The notes under the pieces: generated by a model
What the model was told of the DNA's origin: nothing
The model's database searches: none
What the model saw: only the letters and a program-made list of their open reading frames with translations
Position numbers and translations under genes: made by a program
NCBI GenBank assembly: GCA_937138955.1
Contig: CAKZPJ010000550.1
Span: 1 to 6,519, forward strand
Direction of reading: 5' to 3'
Origin: an uncultured Flammeovirgaceae bacterium
GTDB lineage: Bacteria; Bacteroidota; Bacteroidia; Cytophagales; Cyclobacteriaceae
Length of the DNA: 6,519 nucleotides
Shown here: one piece after another, positions 6,027-6,519 of the stretch
Layout of the letters: each line of letters begins with the position of its first letter
Position numbering within the stretch: the stretch's first letter is position 1

Positions 6027-6510
6027 GAATCAGCTGATTTAATTGTTTTTTAATTCGGTTGATGCGTACACCTACATTACTTTGACTTATCCCCAGAATA
6101 TCGGCTATCTCGTCGTAGCTTTGTTCTTCTAGGTAAAGCATAATAATCGCACGATCAAATTCTTTTAGTTGCCGGATAGCTGCGTAGAGCTGTTGTATCT
6201 GTTCTTCTTCAGTAGTATCGTAAGCAGTATAGGCCCAATGTTGGGTAGCATTCGCGTCAATTGGAGTCGATATTACCTGCCGTTTTCTGCGTTTTAGTTG
6301 CGATAGACAAACGTTCAGGGCAACCCGATACACCCAAGTAGATGCTTTGGCATCTCCCCGAAATGAACCAAATGATTTCCATAACTGGAGTACTACCTCC
6401 TGAAAATAATCGTTGAAGTCGTTAGGGGTATCAGTATATAATCGGCATACCTTCCGAATTACTGCGGTATTTTCATTCAGGAAGTCCAGAAATTTCTGCG
6501 TTTGGGGCAT
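5998..6510 (-). CDS. ECF-subfamily RNA polymerase sigma factor
   Basis: This is a 170-residue alternative sigma factor that would direct RNA polymerase to a specific set of promoters. Region 2 spans about 16-78: 'DYFQEVVLQLWKSFGSFRGDAKASTWVYRVALNVCLSQLKRRKR' covers the core-binding and -10-recognising helices, including the W-K-S-F and ASTWVYRVALN signatures. After a variable linker (79-104), region 4 (about 105-158) contains 'LKEFDRAIIMLYLEEQSYDEIADILGISQSNVGVRINRIKKQL', a helix-turn-helix for the -35 region. Length is normal for the family and no extra domain is present. The ATG at 6510 is fixed as the start because the codons immediately upstream read TGA-AAA-AGT, giving an in-frame stop nine bases before it; the AAAAAG may serve as a weak ribosome-binding site. 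The promoter lies outside the window. It overlaps the downstream membrane protein gene by 29 bases. The target regulon is unknown. Confidence 0.92.
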   Translation of the reverse strand: MPQTQKFLDFLNENTAVIRKVCRLYTDTPNDFNDYFQEVVLQLWKSFGSFRGDAKASTWVYRVALNVCLSQLKRRKRQVISTPIDANATQHWAYTAYDTTEEEQIQQLYAAIRQLKEFDRAIIMLYLEEQSYDEIADILGISQSNVGVRINRIKKQLNQLIHGRTTGTLA

Positions 6511-6519
6511 ACTTTTTCA

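Noticed and set aside
1..6519. A defence system, mobile element or CRISPR locus
   Set aside because: No nuclease, helicase, reverse transcriptase, transposase, integrase or spaced direct repeats are visible; every long frame is assigned to an ordinary family.

Overview
The window looks like chromosomal DNA of a Bacteroidota bacterium, probably a Cytophagales-type marine or environmental genus. This rests on recognised families, not on any search. The signs are a type IX secretion (T9SS) C-terminal sorting domain, a Bacteroidota-type promoter element (TAnnTTTG), a PAS/H-box sensor with the 'NAHKxRxPLARIL' type of H-box common in this phylum, and start sites without clear Shine-Dalgarno sequences. 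No tRNA, rRNA, CRISPR array, transposase or phage gene is visible. No gene-free stretch exceeds about 180 bases.

Layout. At 1-548 (+) is the 3' end of a large secreted T9SS cargo protein. At 618-2045 (+) is a secreted M14-family zinc carboxypeptidase with a complete active site and an extra C-terminal domain. At 2120-2527 (+) is a GNAT acetyltransferase with its own candidate promoter. Converging on it from the other strand are a VOC/glyoxalase-fold protein (2576-2941, -) and, upstream of that, a YafY-type HTH-WYL regulator (3082-4053, -). These two are separated by a 140-base spacer holding a pair of inverted TAATGAN heptad repeats that run into the regulator's stop codon. An AT-rich divergent spacer (4054-4188) separates the regulator from a membrane-bound PAS/H-box sensor (4189-5253, +) that has no ATPase domain. 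Overlapping its 3' end is a 42-residue reading frame that resembles the first strand and helix of a response-regulator receiver domain and then stops. It is probably the remnant of the sensor's partner. The right end (minus strand) carries an ECF sigma factor (5998-6510) overlapping by 29 bases a four-helix membrane protein (5436-6026), a sigma/regulator-type pair.

How they may work together. The window is mainly a collection of small independent units. The linked units are the WYL regulator with the VOC protein, the sensor with its broken receiver, and the sigma factor with the membrane protein. I do not see a clearly new multi-gene system. The points most worth a second look are the sensor plus decayed receiver, the heptad inverted repeat that supplies a gene's stop codon, and the unassigned C-terminal domain of the M14 peptidase.
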